This document shows positions 32,345-40,788 of a DNA stretch of 64,000 bases, in pieces. Position 1 is the stretch's first letter, and each line of letters begins with the position of its first letter. The notes beneath the pieces were generated by a model. The model made no database searches, was not told where the DNA came from, and worked only from the letters and a program-made list of their open reading frames with translations. Source of the stretch: an uncultured Bacteroidales bacterium (GTDB taxonomy: Bacteria > Bacteroidota > Bacteroidia > Bacteroidales > Paludibacteraceae); NCBI GenBank assembly GCA_900319005.1, contig ONMV01000004.1:1-64000 (forward strand). Reading direction: 5' to 3'. A program made the position numbers and the translations under genes.

Positions 32345-34534
32345 ATGAAAAAATCATTCTCTTTCAGCCATGCTTGGCTGATCTTCTCGGGCGCTTTGAC
32401 GCTCATCTCTGCGCAATCAAGTGCGCAGCAAAACGTGGACACACTGTCCACCAGTGATTTCAACCTTCACGAGATCGTGGTGAGCGCACCTGTGATGCAA
32501 GTGACCAACAGCAAACAGGAGATCTCTCACGCCGAACTGAACCGTGATAACACGGGGCAGAACCTCCCCTATCTGCTGAGTACCAGCCCTTCTATCGTGG
32601 TCACCAGCGATGATGGTCTGGGAGTCGGTTACACCTATTTCCATATCCGAGGAACAGACCAAACGCGTATCAACATGACCATGAACGAAGTACCCCTCAA
32701 TGATGCCGAGAGCCAAGGGGTCTTCTGGGTCAATCTCACCGACATGGCGAGCGGAGTGAGCAACCTGCAAATCCAGCGTGGTATAGGTACCAGTGCCAAT
32801 GGGGGCAGTAGTTTTGGGGCAAGCGTCAACCTCCGTACTTTGGATGCTACCATCCCGCAGAGTACCCACCCGGGACCTATCCGCGGAGAAGTGAACTTCA
32901 ACGGAGGTATGTATAATACCTTCCGCGAGATGGTCAAGATAGATGGTTATTGGGGAGACCGCACTTCCAAACAAGGCGCTTGGCATTTCGGTGGACGTTT
33001 CTCCAAAGTGAACTCCGATGGATACATGTACCGTGCCTCATCGGACCTCCTCAGCTATCAAGCCGAACTGGGATGGCAGAATACCAAGACAGCCGTTACT
33101 CTTACCGCCTTCGGAGGCAAAGAGAAAACCTATATGGCATGGTACGGAGTGGACTCTATTCATGCCTATGGCGTCAACGGAGCCGACAGAAGGTATAACC
33201 CCGCAGGGGAGTATATCGACAAAAACGGCAACATCGCCTATTACGACAACCAGACCGATAATTACCAGCAGCATCATTTCCATCTGCATATAGGGCATCG
33301 CTTCAACCTCCACTGGACGCTTTCTGCAACTGCCCATTATACGTACGGAACTGGTTATTATGAAATGCTTAACGCTGATTATGACACGTATGAACCTGTT
33401 GATATAACCCAGAAAGGTCTGCGCAATCATTTCTACGGAGGAATCCTGACCGCCAAATATGTGCATGAGAAAGTGGACGTACAGATGGGCGTCGCTCTCA
33501 ACCAATACCGAGGACTCCAATATGGCAATATAGATACCACCCTCTCTGTGCAACGCACGTTTATTCCCTATTACGAAGGGCATGGCTTGAAAACGGACGG
33601 AAACATCTATGCGAAAGCGAATTGGCGCGTTCTGCATAGGGGGCAGGAAAAACTCAGCCTCTATGGAGATCTCCAATACCGGCTCGTCGATTATTCCATC
33701 TGGGGGGATAACGAAGAAACCAGTTATCTCGATGCCTTGGACCCTATTGATAAACATCATACATGGCATTTCTTCAACCCCAAAGCCGGTCTCACGTATG
33801 ATAACAAAGGACATCGCCTCTCGGCTACGTTTGCTTTGGCACATCGTGAACCGACCCGTAATAATTTCGTAGCGAACACAGCGCAGCAGGATCCCAAACC
33901 CGAACGTTTGTACGATTATGAATTAGGCTATAGTTGTTCCTCGCGCGGAGTGCTCAAGAGCGGCTATGCTATCCCGTGGACGATCGGTCTCAACCTCTAT
34001 TTCATGGATTATGATAACCAACTCATTGCTACGGGAGACGTCAGCAGTGTGGGGTATCTCAATACGACGAATGTGAAACGGTCCTATCGCTGCGGAGCGG
34101 AGTTCCAGTTCGCGGTCGATTGGACCTCTTGGTTCGCATGGAGAGGAAACCTCACTTGGAGTCGTAACCGCTGGAAAGATTCCAATACATGGCGGACCAT
34201 CTCTTTCTCGCCCGATTGGACTGCAGGCAACACGTTCTCTTTCCACCATGCAGGCTTCAATGCCGACATCCAAACGCTTGTTGTTAGCAGTCAGTTCCTC
34301 GGCAATTACGAAGACATCAATGCCAAACTCAAAGCTTATACGGTCACTAACTTGCAACTCTCTTATGCCCTGCCCATTAAGAACAGCAATATACCTGACA
34401 TAACGCTCAAAGGACAAATCAATAATCTCTTTGATACGAAATATGTGAATAACGGAGGTACGGACGGCACGTACGTCTGGTACTTCCCGCAAGCCGGTAT
34501 CAACGTCCATGCCGGCTTCACCCTGAGATGGTAG
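32345..34534 (+). CDS. TonB-dependent receptor, probable thiamine/thiamine-precursor uptake
   Basis: A signal peptide is followed by a TonB-box-like and plug region (LHEIVVSAPV, LLSTSPSIVVTSDDG, HIRGTDQTRINMTMNEVPLN, GVSNLQIQRGIGTSANGG). A 22-stranded-type barrel follows, with LKGQINNLFDTKY and a terminal aromatic residue (GFTLRW). The length of 730 residues is typical. The TPP riboswitch directly upstream points to thiamine or a precursor as substrate; this is inference from regulation, supported by known riboswitch-controlled TonB receptors in Bacteroides. The start at 32345 sits just behind the riboswitch. No thi genes are adjacent. Confidence 0.93.
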   Translation: MKKSFSFSHAWLIFSGALTLISAQSSAQQNVDTLSTSDFNLHEIVVSAPVMQVTNSKQEISHAELNRDNTGQNLPYLLSTSPSIVVTSDDGLGVGYTYFHIRGTDQTRINMTMNEVPLNDAESQGVFWVNLTDMASGVSNLQIQRGIGTSANGGSSFGASVNLRTLDATIPQSTHPGPIRGEVNFNGGMYNTFREMVKIDGYWGDRTSKQGAWHFGGRFSKVNSDGYMYRASSDLLSYQAELGWQNTKTAVTLTAFGGKEKTYMAWYGVDSIHAYGVNGADRRYNPAGEYIDKNGNIAYYDNQTDNYQQHHFHLHIGHRFNLHWTLSATAHYTYGTGYYEMLNADYDTYEPVDITQKGLRNHFYGGILTAKYVHEKVDVQMGVALNQYRGLQYGNIDTTLSVQRTFIPYYEGHGLKTDGNIYAKANWRVLHRGQEKLSLYGDLQYRLVDYSIWGDNEETSYLDALDPIDKHHTWHFFNPKAGLTYDNKGHRLSATFALAHREPTRNNFVANTAQQDPKPERLYDYELGYSCSSRGVLKSGYAIPWTIGLNLYFMDYDNQLIATGDVSSVGYLNTTNVKRSYRCGAEFQFAVDWTSWFAWRGNLTWSRNRWKDSNTWRTISFSPDWTAGNTFSFHHAGFNADIQTLVVSSQFLGNYEDINAKLKAYTVTNLQLSYALPIKNSNIPDITLKGQINNLFDTKYVNNGGTDGTYVWYFPQAGINVHAGFTLRW

Positions 34535-34555
34535 ACTCTTGACTCTTGTCTCTTA
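34535..34555. repeat. Three 7-bp units (actcttg) after the receptor stop
   Basis: actcttg, actcttg and tctctta begin directly at the TAG stop of the receptor gene. The short inverted repeat acttttttcgcgaaaagt-type sequence with T runs at 34558-34595 may be the terminator. Confidence 0.7.
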
Positions 34556-34603
34556 ACTAAAAAAGTGCTTTTTTCGCGAAAAGTGCTTTTTTTTGTAAAA
34601 AAA

Positions 34604-34635
34604 CTTGCGTATATCAATTTTTTGTTGTAATTTTG
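34604..34635 (+). promoter_or_regulatory. Bacteroidota-type promoter for the long leader
   Basis: CTTG (34604-34607), 20 bp, TAATTTTG (34628-34635). Transcription should begin near 34641, leaving about 455 nt before the ATG at 35096. Confidence 0.75.
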
Positions 34636-34640
34636 CACCC

Positions 34641-35003
34641 GTATTTGTCATCGTACTTCGTGGCATTACATTTTTTGTAATGCTCACGTCGGGAGATGTC
34701 CATTAAGTGCGGTGGGATACGGACATTATGAAATAGCGTCTTAAACGCGCTTTGTTTTGACTTACAGAAATCTGGTAAATTTCATATAATAGTTACAAAA
34801 CATTGCGACACTAAGATGCCTATGGTGTGTATATGCGTGTACGCGAGTTTGCGCGTATTTTAGAAAATATACATGCGGCGTGGGCTACGGTGTTGCTGTT
34901 TGTAACGAAAGGCAATACCAGAGCCTCTGTAAGTGGAACGGCAAGATTGCAGTCCCGCTTTTTTATTTGTATATAGCGGAACTTCAATCTTGGAAGCTCC
35001 GCT
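34641..35003 (+). ncRNA. Structured 5' leader or independent RNA of unknown class
   Basis: No protein is encoded in this 455-nt stretch. Several clear helices can be drawn: gcattaca/tgtaatgc near 34665, atgtcc/ggacat near 34697-34730, acgcg/cgcgt near 34840-34855, and ggtgttgc/gcaatacc within ggct/agcc near 34880-34925. Near the end caagattg-agt-ccgc (34942-34958) can pair with gcgg-act-caatcttg (34976-34992), or the second part can form a local hairpin agcgga-cttc/gaag-tccgct (34975-35003) followed by ttttctt, a terminator-like structure. The two are mutually exclusive. It is not a tmRNA, RNase P RNA or SRP RNA by their conserved motifs. Confidence 0.45.
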
Positions 35004-35095
35004 TTTCTTATATGTCTATAAGCTTTGGATAGATTACAAATAGATTAATTACGAGAATACTATCTCTTACTCACATAAATAAAAATCAATAGTTT

Positions 35096-38000
35096 ATGAA
35101 ACAACTTTATGCAATCATGGTTTGGATGATGCTGCTGACAGGCGGCTTCTCTTCGTGGGCGCATGAAGTGACGTCTGATTCTCTAATCCTTTTATCCGAT
35201 AGCTTGGAATCGGATACGCTTAATCTTGATCCGGAGTGGTATGTCGCTCCTGTTATTCCCGCTTCTCTACGCGCGCCTATGCGTGCCAATGCGGCTACGT
35301 CTTGTACAAGAGTAGAAGCTATTCAAACCTTCAATATCGACTCTGTACTCACCGAAGGTACCTACTATGAGTACGACGCCAAAGGCAATGTGATCAGCAC
35401 AACCGTTTGGACATATGCCCCGGATGGTACGATGACTGGTAAGAGCAAGAATGAATATGCTTTTGATGCTGCCGATACGCAGACCATGACCGCCGTCTAT
35501 ATCTGGGACGGTGCTGCCAACGACTGGAAGGGTACGGAGAAATACGAGTATGTCTATAAAACGTTCGCCGGAGAGAAGAAGATGATCTCCAACACGTCCT
35601 TGGTTTGGCTCAACGGTGCATGGGTGGCAGACCAGCGTTTCACCTACGACTACGACGCTTCCCTCCGCGAGATTTCCTATTTCGAGTACCGCCGCAATAC
35701 TTCTACCAACGAACTCCAGCCCGTCAAAGGCCGTGAGCAGTCGTGGACTGACGACCTTCAGACGCTTGATATTCTATACACATCTTATGCTAATGGCCAA
35801 TGGACAGCCGGCACCAAGAAAGAGTGGGCTTTTGACGAGGGTGGCGCGCAAACGATGTATGCTACTTATTCGATGTCAAATGGGGCGTGGGTAGGCTCCT
35901 CCAAAGAGACTTGGACTTATGGCGGTCCTTCAGCTCAGCTGACCCTCCATGAGAAATACGGTTGGGCGAATAACGACTGGTCAAAGACCTTGAAAGAAGA
36001 AACCGAGTATGCCGGCGCGAATATTATCCGTATAGAGAACTACAGCTATACGAATGGCGTTGCGAGTGGTACGAAGAAAGAGACTTGGGGCTTCGCAAAC
36101 GGCAAGCAAACCCTCCATCAGGCATATACATGGCTTTCTAATGCTTGGTCGCTAAGCCTCCAGGAGGAGAACGAGTATGACGGTGCTAACCTCATCCGTG
36201 TGGAAAACTACATCTATACGAATGGCGTTGCGACGGGTACGAAGAAAGAGGAATATACTTTCAATACGGCCAAAAAGAAAACGCTTTCCGTAATCTACCA
36301 ATGGGAGAATAATGATTGGGTATATGCTACCAAGGCGGAGGCGGATTACCAAGGCGCAAACCAAACCATGGATGCGCAATATACATGGACTAATGGCGTA
36401 TGGGTAGGCACTTCCAAACAAGTATGGGGATATACTTCCGGCAAGCAGACTCTGCACGAGACCTACGCATGGGAAACCACCGCATGGACGATCGCTACAC
36501 AGGAAAATACTACTTACACGAGTGGCAAGATAACCCGGATAGAGAACTACGAATGGGTGAATGGTGTTAAGACGGGCACTCAAAAAGAGGAATATGTCTA
36601 TACCTCAGGAGTCAAAACAGAAACTATTATTTCCTCTTGGGCAAATAATGACTGGGTATATAGCACCAAGAAAGAGGCAGGCTATAGAGAGGGTAACACC
36701 GAAGTATCTGAGGCTAACTATACATGGAATGGAACTTCATGGGTTGGCTCGGGAACCCGAATAATTTCAACCTATAATAGCAAAAATTTCATCACTGAGA
36801 TTCTTAGACAAGACTGGCCTGAAGGTGCTACCGATTGGGTGAATAGCGCTCGTGCAATAGACACCTTTAATGATGATGGTGTTAATATAATGACCTATGT
36901 GACCGCTTGGAATGGCTCTGCTTGGAGGCTATACTCAATGACCCGAACAGATATTATCAAAGATGAAGCAGGTCGGGAATTGCTTAACGCTTCATGGAGC
37001 TGCGAAAGTGACTCTATTTGGAAAGGGGTGAAGAAAGATACAGCGGCCTATACTGCTACGGGAAAACCACTTTATTCTGCAAGCTACAAGGCTTGGGCAA
37101 ATGGAGATTGGGTTCCTTATATGAAGGGAGAATATACTTACGATGATGCAGGACGGCAAGTTTTATATATGCAGTATGATGGAACAAATGGGGTATGGGT
37201 AAATAAAGCAAAAACGGAACAAGCATATGATGCCGCAGGAAATCAGATATTGCTTCAAGGTTTTAACTGGTCAAATAACGCCTGGGTGGGTGTCTATAAA
37301 TATGAATATGCCTTTGATGCGAAGGGTCGCCAAACGATGCAGGCACATTACGAGTGGTCATCTGGTCGATGGTCAGGATTTAGCCGCAGTGAAACAGAAT
37401 ATGATGCTGCAGGAAACGTATCGGCTTCTATTTCTTTCAAATGGAAAAATAATGCTTGGGTAGGAAATTCACGGACAGAGAATGTTTATGATGCAAAAAA
37501 ACGTGTAGTGGAATATACTCTAAAAAAGTGGCAAAGCAACAAATGGGTTAATAGTCGTCATACTATCTATGTTTATGATAGTTTTGATAGGTTGGTTTCG
37601 ACCCGTCAATATTGGTGGTATAACAACGAATGGACAATATACGGTATAAATGATGCGACATATGATCCTTCCACAAATGTACTCCGCCGCGAATTATCGG
37701 CATCATGGATGGATAATGAACTGGACTCATATTCTGATAACTATTACTATTATGACTGCGATCCGCATTTCTATACGGTGCGTTTCGTTAATTATGATGG
37801 TCAGGTACTGGCGAATATGACAGCCCAAGAAGGCGAAACGCCTACCTATGTAGGTCCAAATCCCACGCGTGAAGGTAATGCGGAATATTCTTATACTTTC
37901 TCTGGCTGGAATCCTACCTTGGGTCCTGTAACAAGCAATATCACCTATACGGCTACCTTTACCGCAACAAAGAATACCTATACCATCACTTGGAAGAACG

Positions 38001-38587
38001 AAGATGGTACAGTGCTCCAGAGTGGAGAAGTAGCGTACGGCGAGGCACCTGTCTATACCGGCGAGATGCCATCTCGCCTCAACACCGCCGAGTACACCTA
38101 TACTTTCGCAGGTTGGTCTCCGGGAATCGGTATCGTAACCGGCGATGCAGAGTACATAGCTACTTACGACAGCGTACGCAACAGCTATACCATAACTTGG
38201 CTTAATTCGGATAATTCGCCGTTAAATAGTACTACCGTTGAGTATGGTGAGGCACCTGTCTATACCGGCGAGATGCCATCTCGCCCCAACACGGCTGAAA
38301 ACACATACACCTTCGCAGGTTGGTCTCCGCAGATTGTGCCTGTAGCAGGTGATGCGGAATACACCGCTACCTATACGGCTACCAAGAATAGTTATACCAT
38401 CACTTGGAAGAATGAGGATGGTACAGTGCTCCAGAGTGGAGAAGTGGCATACGGCGAGCAGTGCTCCAGAGTGGAGAAGTGGCATACGGCGAGGCACCTG
38501 TCTATACCGGCGAGATGCCATCTCGCCCCGGCACGGCGGAATACACCTATACCTTCACCGGCTGGACTCCGCAGATTGTGCCCGTAG
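35096..38587 (+). CDS. Giant surface protein with YD-like and InlB-type repeats, frameshifted
   Basis: After a signal peptide (YAIMVWMMLLTGGFSSWA) come about 800 residues of degenerate repeats (YEYDAKGNVISTT, KNEYAFDA, W-x-NGAWV) resembling YD-type repeats. InlB/Flg_new-type repeats of about 68 residues follow (TYTITWKNEDGTVLQSGEVA, then YTFAGW). The first three of these and half the fourth are in this frame. A 35-bp tandem duplication at 38424-38493 shifts the frame: the native reading ends at about 38458, and the last 40 residues (QCSRVEKWHTARHLSIPARC...) are out of frame. With one copy of the duplication removed, a single ORF of 1618 codons runs to 39987. It is probably exported and surface-exposed. 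The long structured leader at 34641 precedes it. Confidence 0.85.
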   Translation: MKQLYAIMVWMMLLTGGFSSWAHEVTSDSLILLSDSLESDTLNLDPEWYVAPVIPASLRAPMRANAATSCTRVEAIQTFNIDSVLTEGTYYEYDAKGNVISTTVWTYAPDGTMTGKSKNEYAFDAADTQTMTAVYIWDGAANDWKGTEKYEYVYKTFAGEKKMISNTSLVWLNGAWVADQRFTYDYDASLREISYFEYRRNTSTNELQPVKGREQSWTDDLQTLDILYTSYANGQWTAGTKKEWAFDEGGAQTMYATYSMSNGAWVGSSKETWTYGGPSAQLTLHEKYGWANNDWSKTLKEETEYAGANIIRIENYSYTNGVASGTKKETWGFANGKQTLHQAYTWLSNAWSLSLQEENEYDGANLIRVENYIYTNGVATGTKKEEYTFNTAKKKTLSVIYQWENNDWVYATKAEADYQGANQTMDAQYTWTNGVWVGTSKQVWGYTSGKQTLHETYAWETTAWTIATQENTTYTSGKITRIENYEWVNGVKTGTQKEEYVYTSGVKTETIISSWANNDWVYSTKKEAGYREGNTEVSEANYTWNGTSWVGSGTRIISTYNSKNFITEILRQDWPEGATDWVNSARAIDTFNDDGVNIMTYVTAWNGSAWRLYSMTRTDIIKDEAGRELLNASWSCESDSIWKGVKKDTAAYTATGKPLYSASYKAWANGDWVPYMKGEYTYDDAGRQVLYMQYDGTNGVWVNKAKTEQAYDAAGNQILLQGFNWSNNAWVGVYKYEYAFDAKGRQTMQAHYEWSSGRWSGFSRSETEYDAAGNVSASISFKWKNNAWVGNSRTENVYDAKKRVVEYTLKKWQSNKWVNSRHTIYVYDSFDRLVSTRQYWWYNNEWTIYGINDATYDPSTNVLRRELSASWMDNELDSYSDNYYYYDCDPHFYTVRFVNYDGQVLANMTAQEGETPTYVGPNPTREGNAEYSYTFSGWNPTLGPVTSNITYTATFTATKNTYTITWKNEDGTVLQSGEVAYGEAPVYTGEMPSRLNTAEYTYTFAGWSPGIGIVTGDAEYIATYDSVRNSYTITWLNSDNSPLNSTTVEYGEAPVYTGEMPSRPNTAENTYTFAGWSPQIVPVAGDAEYTATYTATKNSYTITWKNEDGTVLQSGEVAYGEQCSRVEKWHTARHLSIPARCHLAPARRNTPIPSPAGLRRLCP

Positions 38588-39440
38588 CTGGTGATGCGGA
38601 ATACACGGCGCTCTTTGATAGCATAAAGAATACCTACACCATCACTTGGAAAAACGAAGATGGTAGTGTCATCGAGAGCGAGACGCTTGAATATGGAGCT
38701 ACGCCCGCGCACGCGAATATATATAAGGAGAATACGGCGGAATATACCTATACCTTCACCGGCTGGACTCCGCAGATTGTGCCCGTAGCTGGTGATGCAG
38801 AATACATAGCTACTTACGACAGCGTACGCAACAGTTACACCATCACTTGGAAGAACGAAGATGGTACAGTGCTCCAAAGTGGAGAAGTAGCGTACGGCGA
38901 GGCACCTGTCTATACTGGCGAGATGCCATCTCGCCCCAACACCGCCGAGTACACCTACACCTTCGCCGGTTGGGACAAAGAAGTAGTAACCGTTACAGAG
39001 GCTGCCACGTACACCGCGACTTATACTACCACCAAGAACAGCTATACCATCACTTGGAAGAACGAGGATGGTACAGTGCTCCAGAGTGGAGAAGTAGCGT
39101 ATGGCGAGGCACCTGTCTATACTGGCGAGATGCCATCTCGCCCCACCACCGCCGAGTATACCTATACCTTCGCAGGTTGGGACAACGAGATCGCACCCGT
39201 TACAGAGGCTGCCACGTACACGGCTACCTTCACGGCAACAAAGAATACCTACACCATCACTTGGAAGAACGAGGATGGTACAGTGCTCCAGAGTGGAGAA
39301 GTAGCGTATGGTGAGGCACCTGTCTATACCGGCGAGATGCCATCTCGCCCCAACACCGCCGAGAACACCTACACCTTTGCAGGTTGGGACAAAGAAGTAG
39401 TAACCGTTACAGAGGCTGCCACGTACACCGCTACCTATAC
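37975..39440. repeat. Tandem ~200-bp units encoding InlB/Flg_new repeats
   Basis: About ten units run from 37760 to 39860. Those between 37975 and 39440 are nearly identical over blocks such as tggtacagtgctccagagtg and cacctgtctataccggcgag. Such a tract is prone to recombination and to assembly errors. Confidence 0.9.
38424..38493. repeat. 35-bp perfect tandem duplication causing a frameshift
   Basis: The copies 38424-38458 and 38459-38493 are identical (cagtgctccagag to gcatacggcgag). Since 35 is not a multiple of three, the reading frame shifts. Deleting one copy restores the protein. Confidence 0.92.
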
Positions 39441-39987
39441 GGCTACTAAGAAAACATACACCATCACTTGGAAGAAGGAAGGTGGTATTGTGGTGGATAG
39501 AGTGGTGGTAGCTTATGGTGAAACGCCAAGTACAAACCGCATTCCGTCTATGCCGTCTGACGAGCGGTATTACTATACTTTCAGTGGTTGGAGCCCCGAG
39601 ATAGTACCGGCAAACAGCGATGCGGATTATGTGGCTACTTTTACCGCTATACCGATAGAGTTCAGGGTGACCTTTAAGAACTATAATGGGCGAGAATTGC
39701 AGAGTATCCAAGTGCCTTATGGCGAAATGCCGGAATATACCGGTGAGATACCTACCAGACCGAGTAATAAACTCTATACCTATACCTTCATCGGCTGGAC
39801 TCCGGAGATAACCGAGGTAACGGGTAATGCCACTTATACCGCGCTCTTTGAAACCGTTAGCAGAACGCAAGACGTGGAGGAGGTACAAAGTGACAATGTA
39901 CAAATAGAAAAGGTTTTAAAAAATGGTATCCTTTATATAATGTACAATGGTACAAAGTACAATCTACAAGGACAAAGGGTACAATAA
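38461..39987 (+). CDS. C-terminal part of the giant InlB-repeat surface protein (after the frameshift)
   Basis: This frame continues the repeat protein: six and a half InlB/Flg_new-type repeats (APVYTGEMPSRPGTAEYTYT, FAGWDKEVVTVTEAATYTAT) and the C-terminus. The last 45 residues (VEEVQSDNVQIEKVLKNGIL, then YNLQGQRVQ) match the short C-terminal signal seen on many Bacteroidales secreted proteins and resemble that of the gene at 44122 (FVENGEIFIRRGNEVYNLQG). A GTG at 38461 could open this frame, but without a signal peptide the product would not be exported, so this is best read as the second half of a broken gene. Confidence 0.8.
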   Translation: MLQSGEVAYGEAPVYTGEMPSRPGTAEYTYTFTGWTPQIVPVAGDAEYTALFDSIKNTYTITWKNEDGSVIESETLEYGATPAHANIYKENTAEYTYTFTGWTPQIVPVAGDAEYIATYDSVRNSYTITWKNEDGTVLQSGEVAYGEAPVYTGEMPSRPNTAEYTYTFAGWDKEVVTVTEAATYTATYTTTKNSYTITWKNEDGTVLQSGEVAYGEAPVYTGEMPSRPTTAEYTYTFAGWDNEIAPVTEAATYTATFTATKNTYTITWKNEDGTVLQSGEVAYGEAPVYTGEMPSRPNTAENTYTFAGWDKEVVTVTEAATYTATYTATKKTYTITWKKEGGIVVDRVVVAYGETPSTNRIPSMPSDERYYYTFSGWSPEIVPANSDADYVATFTAIPIEFRVTFKNYNGRELQSIQVPYGEMPEYTGEIPTRPSNKLYTYTFIGWTPEITEVTGNATYTALFETVSRTQDVEEVQSDNVQIEKVLKNGILYIMYNGTKYNLQGQRVQ

Positions 39988-39990
39988 GTA

Positions 39991-40010
39991 ATAGCCGTGC
40001 CTCACGGCTC
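39991..40010. terminator. Possible terminator hairpin after the repeat-protein gene
   Basis: agccgtg-cct-cacggct is a perfect 7-bp stem shortly after the stop codon. It lacks a long T run, so termination is uncertain. Confidence 0.4.
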
Positions 40011-40120
40011 TAAATCGAGGCAAAGCGAAAAAATCGTGCCACCGATAATAGTGGCTAAGAACATTGACATATTGGATTACCGTAAAAATGAGCGACAAAA
40101 GTAAAAAAGTTGTTCAAAAA

Positions 40121-40152
40121 CTTGCGTATATCTGAAAAAAGCTGTAATTTTG
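40121..40152 (+). promoter_or_regulatory. Bacteroidota-type promoter for the antitoxin gene
   Basis: CTTG (40121-40124), 20 bp, TAATTTTG (40145-40152). It rules out the longer reading frame start at 40150, which lies inside the -7 box. Confidence 0.7.
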
Positions 40153-40182
40153 CAAGCAAAATTGAAGGAAAGGATAAAAGTT

Positions 40183-40425
40183 ATGTCAACATTTACGATT
40201 CAAATCCCGGTTGAACAGGTAAGTTGGTTTGAGCAAATGATTCAAACCATGGGCTGGACGTTTAAAAAAAAAGAGACGTCTTCCCAAGCGTTTACCCAAG
40301 AGAGACAAACAATAACACCGGCGATGCGTCGTCGAATTAACAAGGCTCGCAAAGATTTTGCTGAAGGACAAACTACAACATGCAGAACTCCTCAAGAGAT
40401 GCAGCAATTTTTTGATAGCTTATGA
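40183..40425 (+). CDS. Putative RelB/YefM-like antitoxin, now orphan
   Basis: This 80-residue protein begins with a short strand and helix (MSTFTIQIPVEQVSWFEQMI) followed by a basic middle (PAMRRRINKARKDFAEG) and a polar C-terminus. The size and layout fit small antitoxins of RelE/YoeB-type modules, though no family is certain from sequence alone. The strongest evidence is context: its stop overlaps (ATGA) the start of a small frame whose C-terminal coding remnant reads like a Txe/YoeB toxin. The start at 40183 follows from the promoter position. Confidence 0.55.
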   Translation: MSTFTIQIPVEQVSWFEQMIQTMGWTFKKKETSSQAFTQERQTITPAMRRRINKARKDFAEGQTTTCRTPQEMQQFFDSL

Positions 40426-40531
40426 TGTATTCGATTGACTATACTAACACGATAGAATTATCTATGACATATATGATGAAAGTATAAGGGTGCTTATTAT
40501 TCAATGTGAGGAACATTACGACGACAAGTAG
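40422..40531 (+). pseudogene. Gutted Txe/YoeB-type toxin gene
   Basis: The start overlaps the antitoxin stop as ATGA and gives a plausible toxin N-terminus (MMYSIDYTN). Then, in a different frame, about 27 codons before the TAG at 40529 read HDRIIYDIYDESIRVLIIQC and end in EEHYDDK. The 'HR-IVY-I...I-V--C--HYDDK-stop' pattern is the C-terminal half of Txe/YoeB/RelE-like mRNA interferases, including the near-terminal HYDDK. About 50 central codons are missing and the frames do not match, so no toxin can be made. Confidence 0.6.
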
Positions 40532-40540
40532 CACCTCACA

Positions 40541-40568
40541 CATTAAACATTAAACATTAAACATTAAA
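40541..40568. repeat. Four exact 7-bp units (cattaaa)
   Basis: Four head-to-tail copies follow the toxin remnant, just before a terminator hairpin. Confidence 0.9.
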
Positions 40569-40604
40569 AAGCGGTAATCCAATCAAAGCGGATTACCGCT
40601 TTTT
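40566..40604. terminator. Strong rho-independent terminator
   Basis: The inverted repeat aaaaagcggtaatcc...ggattaccgcttttt has a 9-nt loop and a T run. It closes the antitoxin transcript. Confidence 0.85.
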
Positions 40605-40674
40605 CGTCGTCTATGATCGACTATACGACCAGTAGACTAGAAGACTATAAACATTGAAAACAAAATAATTAATC

Positions 40675-40760
40675 GAGGGAAGCGACCCTCATAGTATTAA
40701 CTAAACAAATTTGAAAAAACCAATTAAAAAACAAACTAATTAACGAGGGTGCAAGCCCTC
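40675..40760 (+). promoter_or_regulatory. Two tandem GAGGG/CCCTC hairpins in the leader of the secreted-protein operon
   Basis: Hairpin 1 (40675-40690) is gaggg-aagcga-ccctc. Hairpin 2 (40745-40760) is gaggg-tgcaag-ccctc. Each is preceded by taattaa and followed by ca-agtattaac-aaa, so the leader holds a 70-bp duplicated unit. The stems are identical and the loops differ. No consensus promoter is visible between the terminator at 40604 and here. Confidence 0.6.
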
Positions 40761-40788
40761 ACAGTATTAACCAAAAACTTCAAACAAA

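Noticed and set aside
34641..35003. Leader considered as tmRNA, RNase P RNA, SRP RNA or 6S RNA
   Set aside because: The universally conserved sequence blocks of tmRNA, RNase P and SRP RNA were looked for and not found; 6S RNA has no strict sequence signature, but the length and multi-hairpin layout do not fit it.
37975..39440. Regular ~200-bp repeats resembling a CRISPR or satellite array
   Set aside because: The units are in frame, encode InlB/Flg_new-type protein repeats, and have no unique spacers of CRISPR length. No cas gene is present.
38392..39903. Long minus-strand open frame opposite the InlB-repeat gene
   Set aside because: It exists only because the repeat unit has no stop in that frame; the sense strand carries the recognisable domain.
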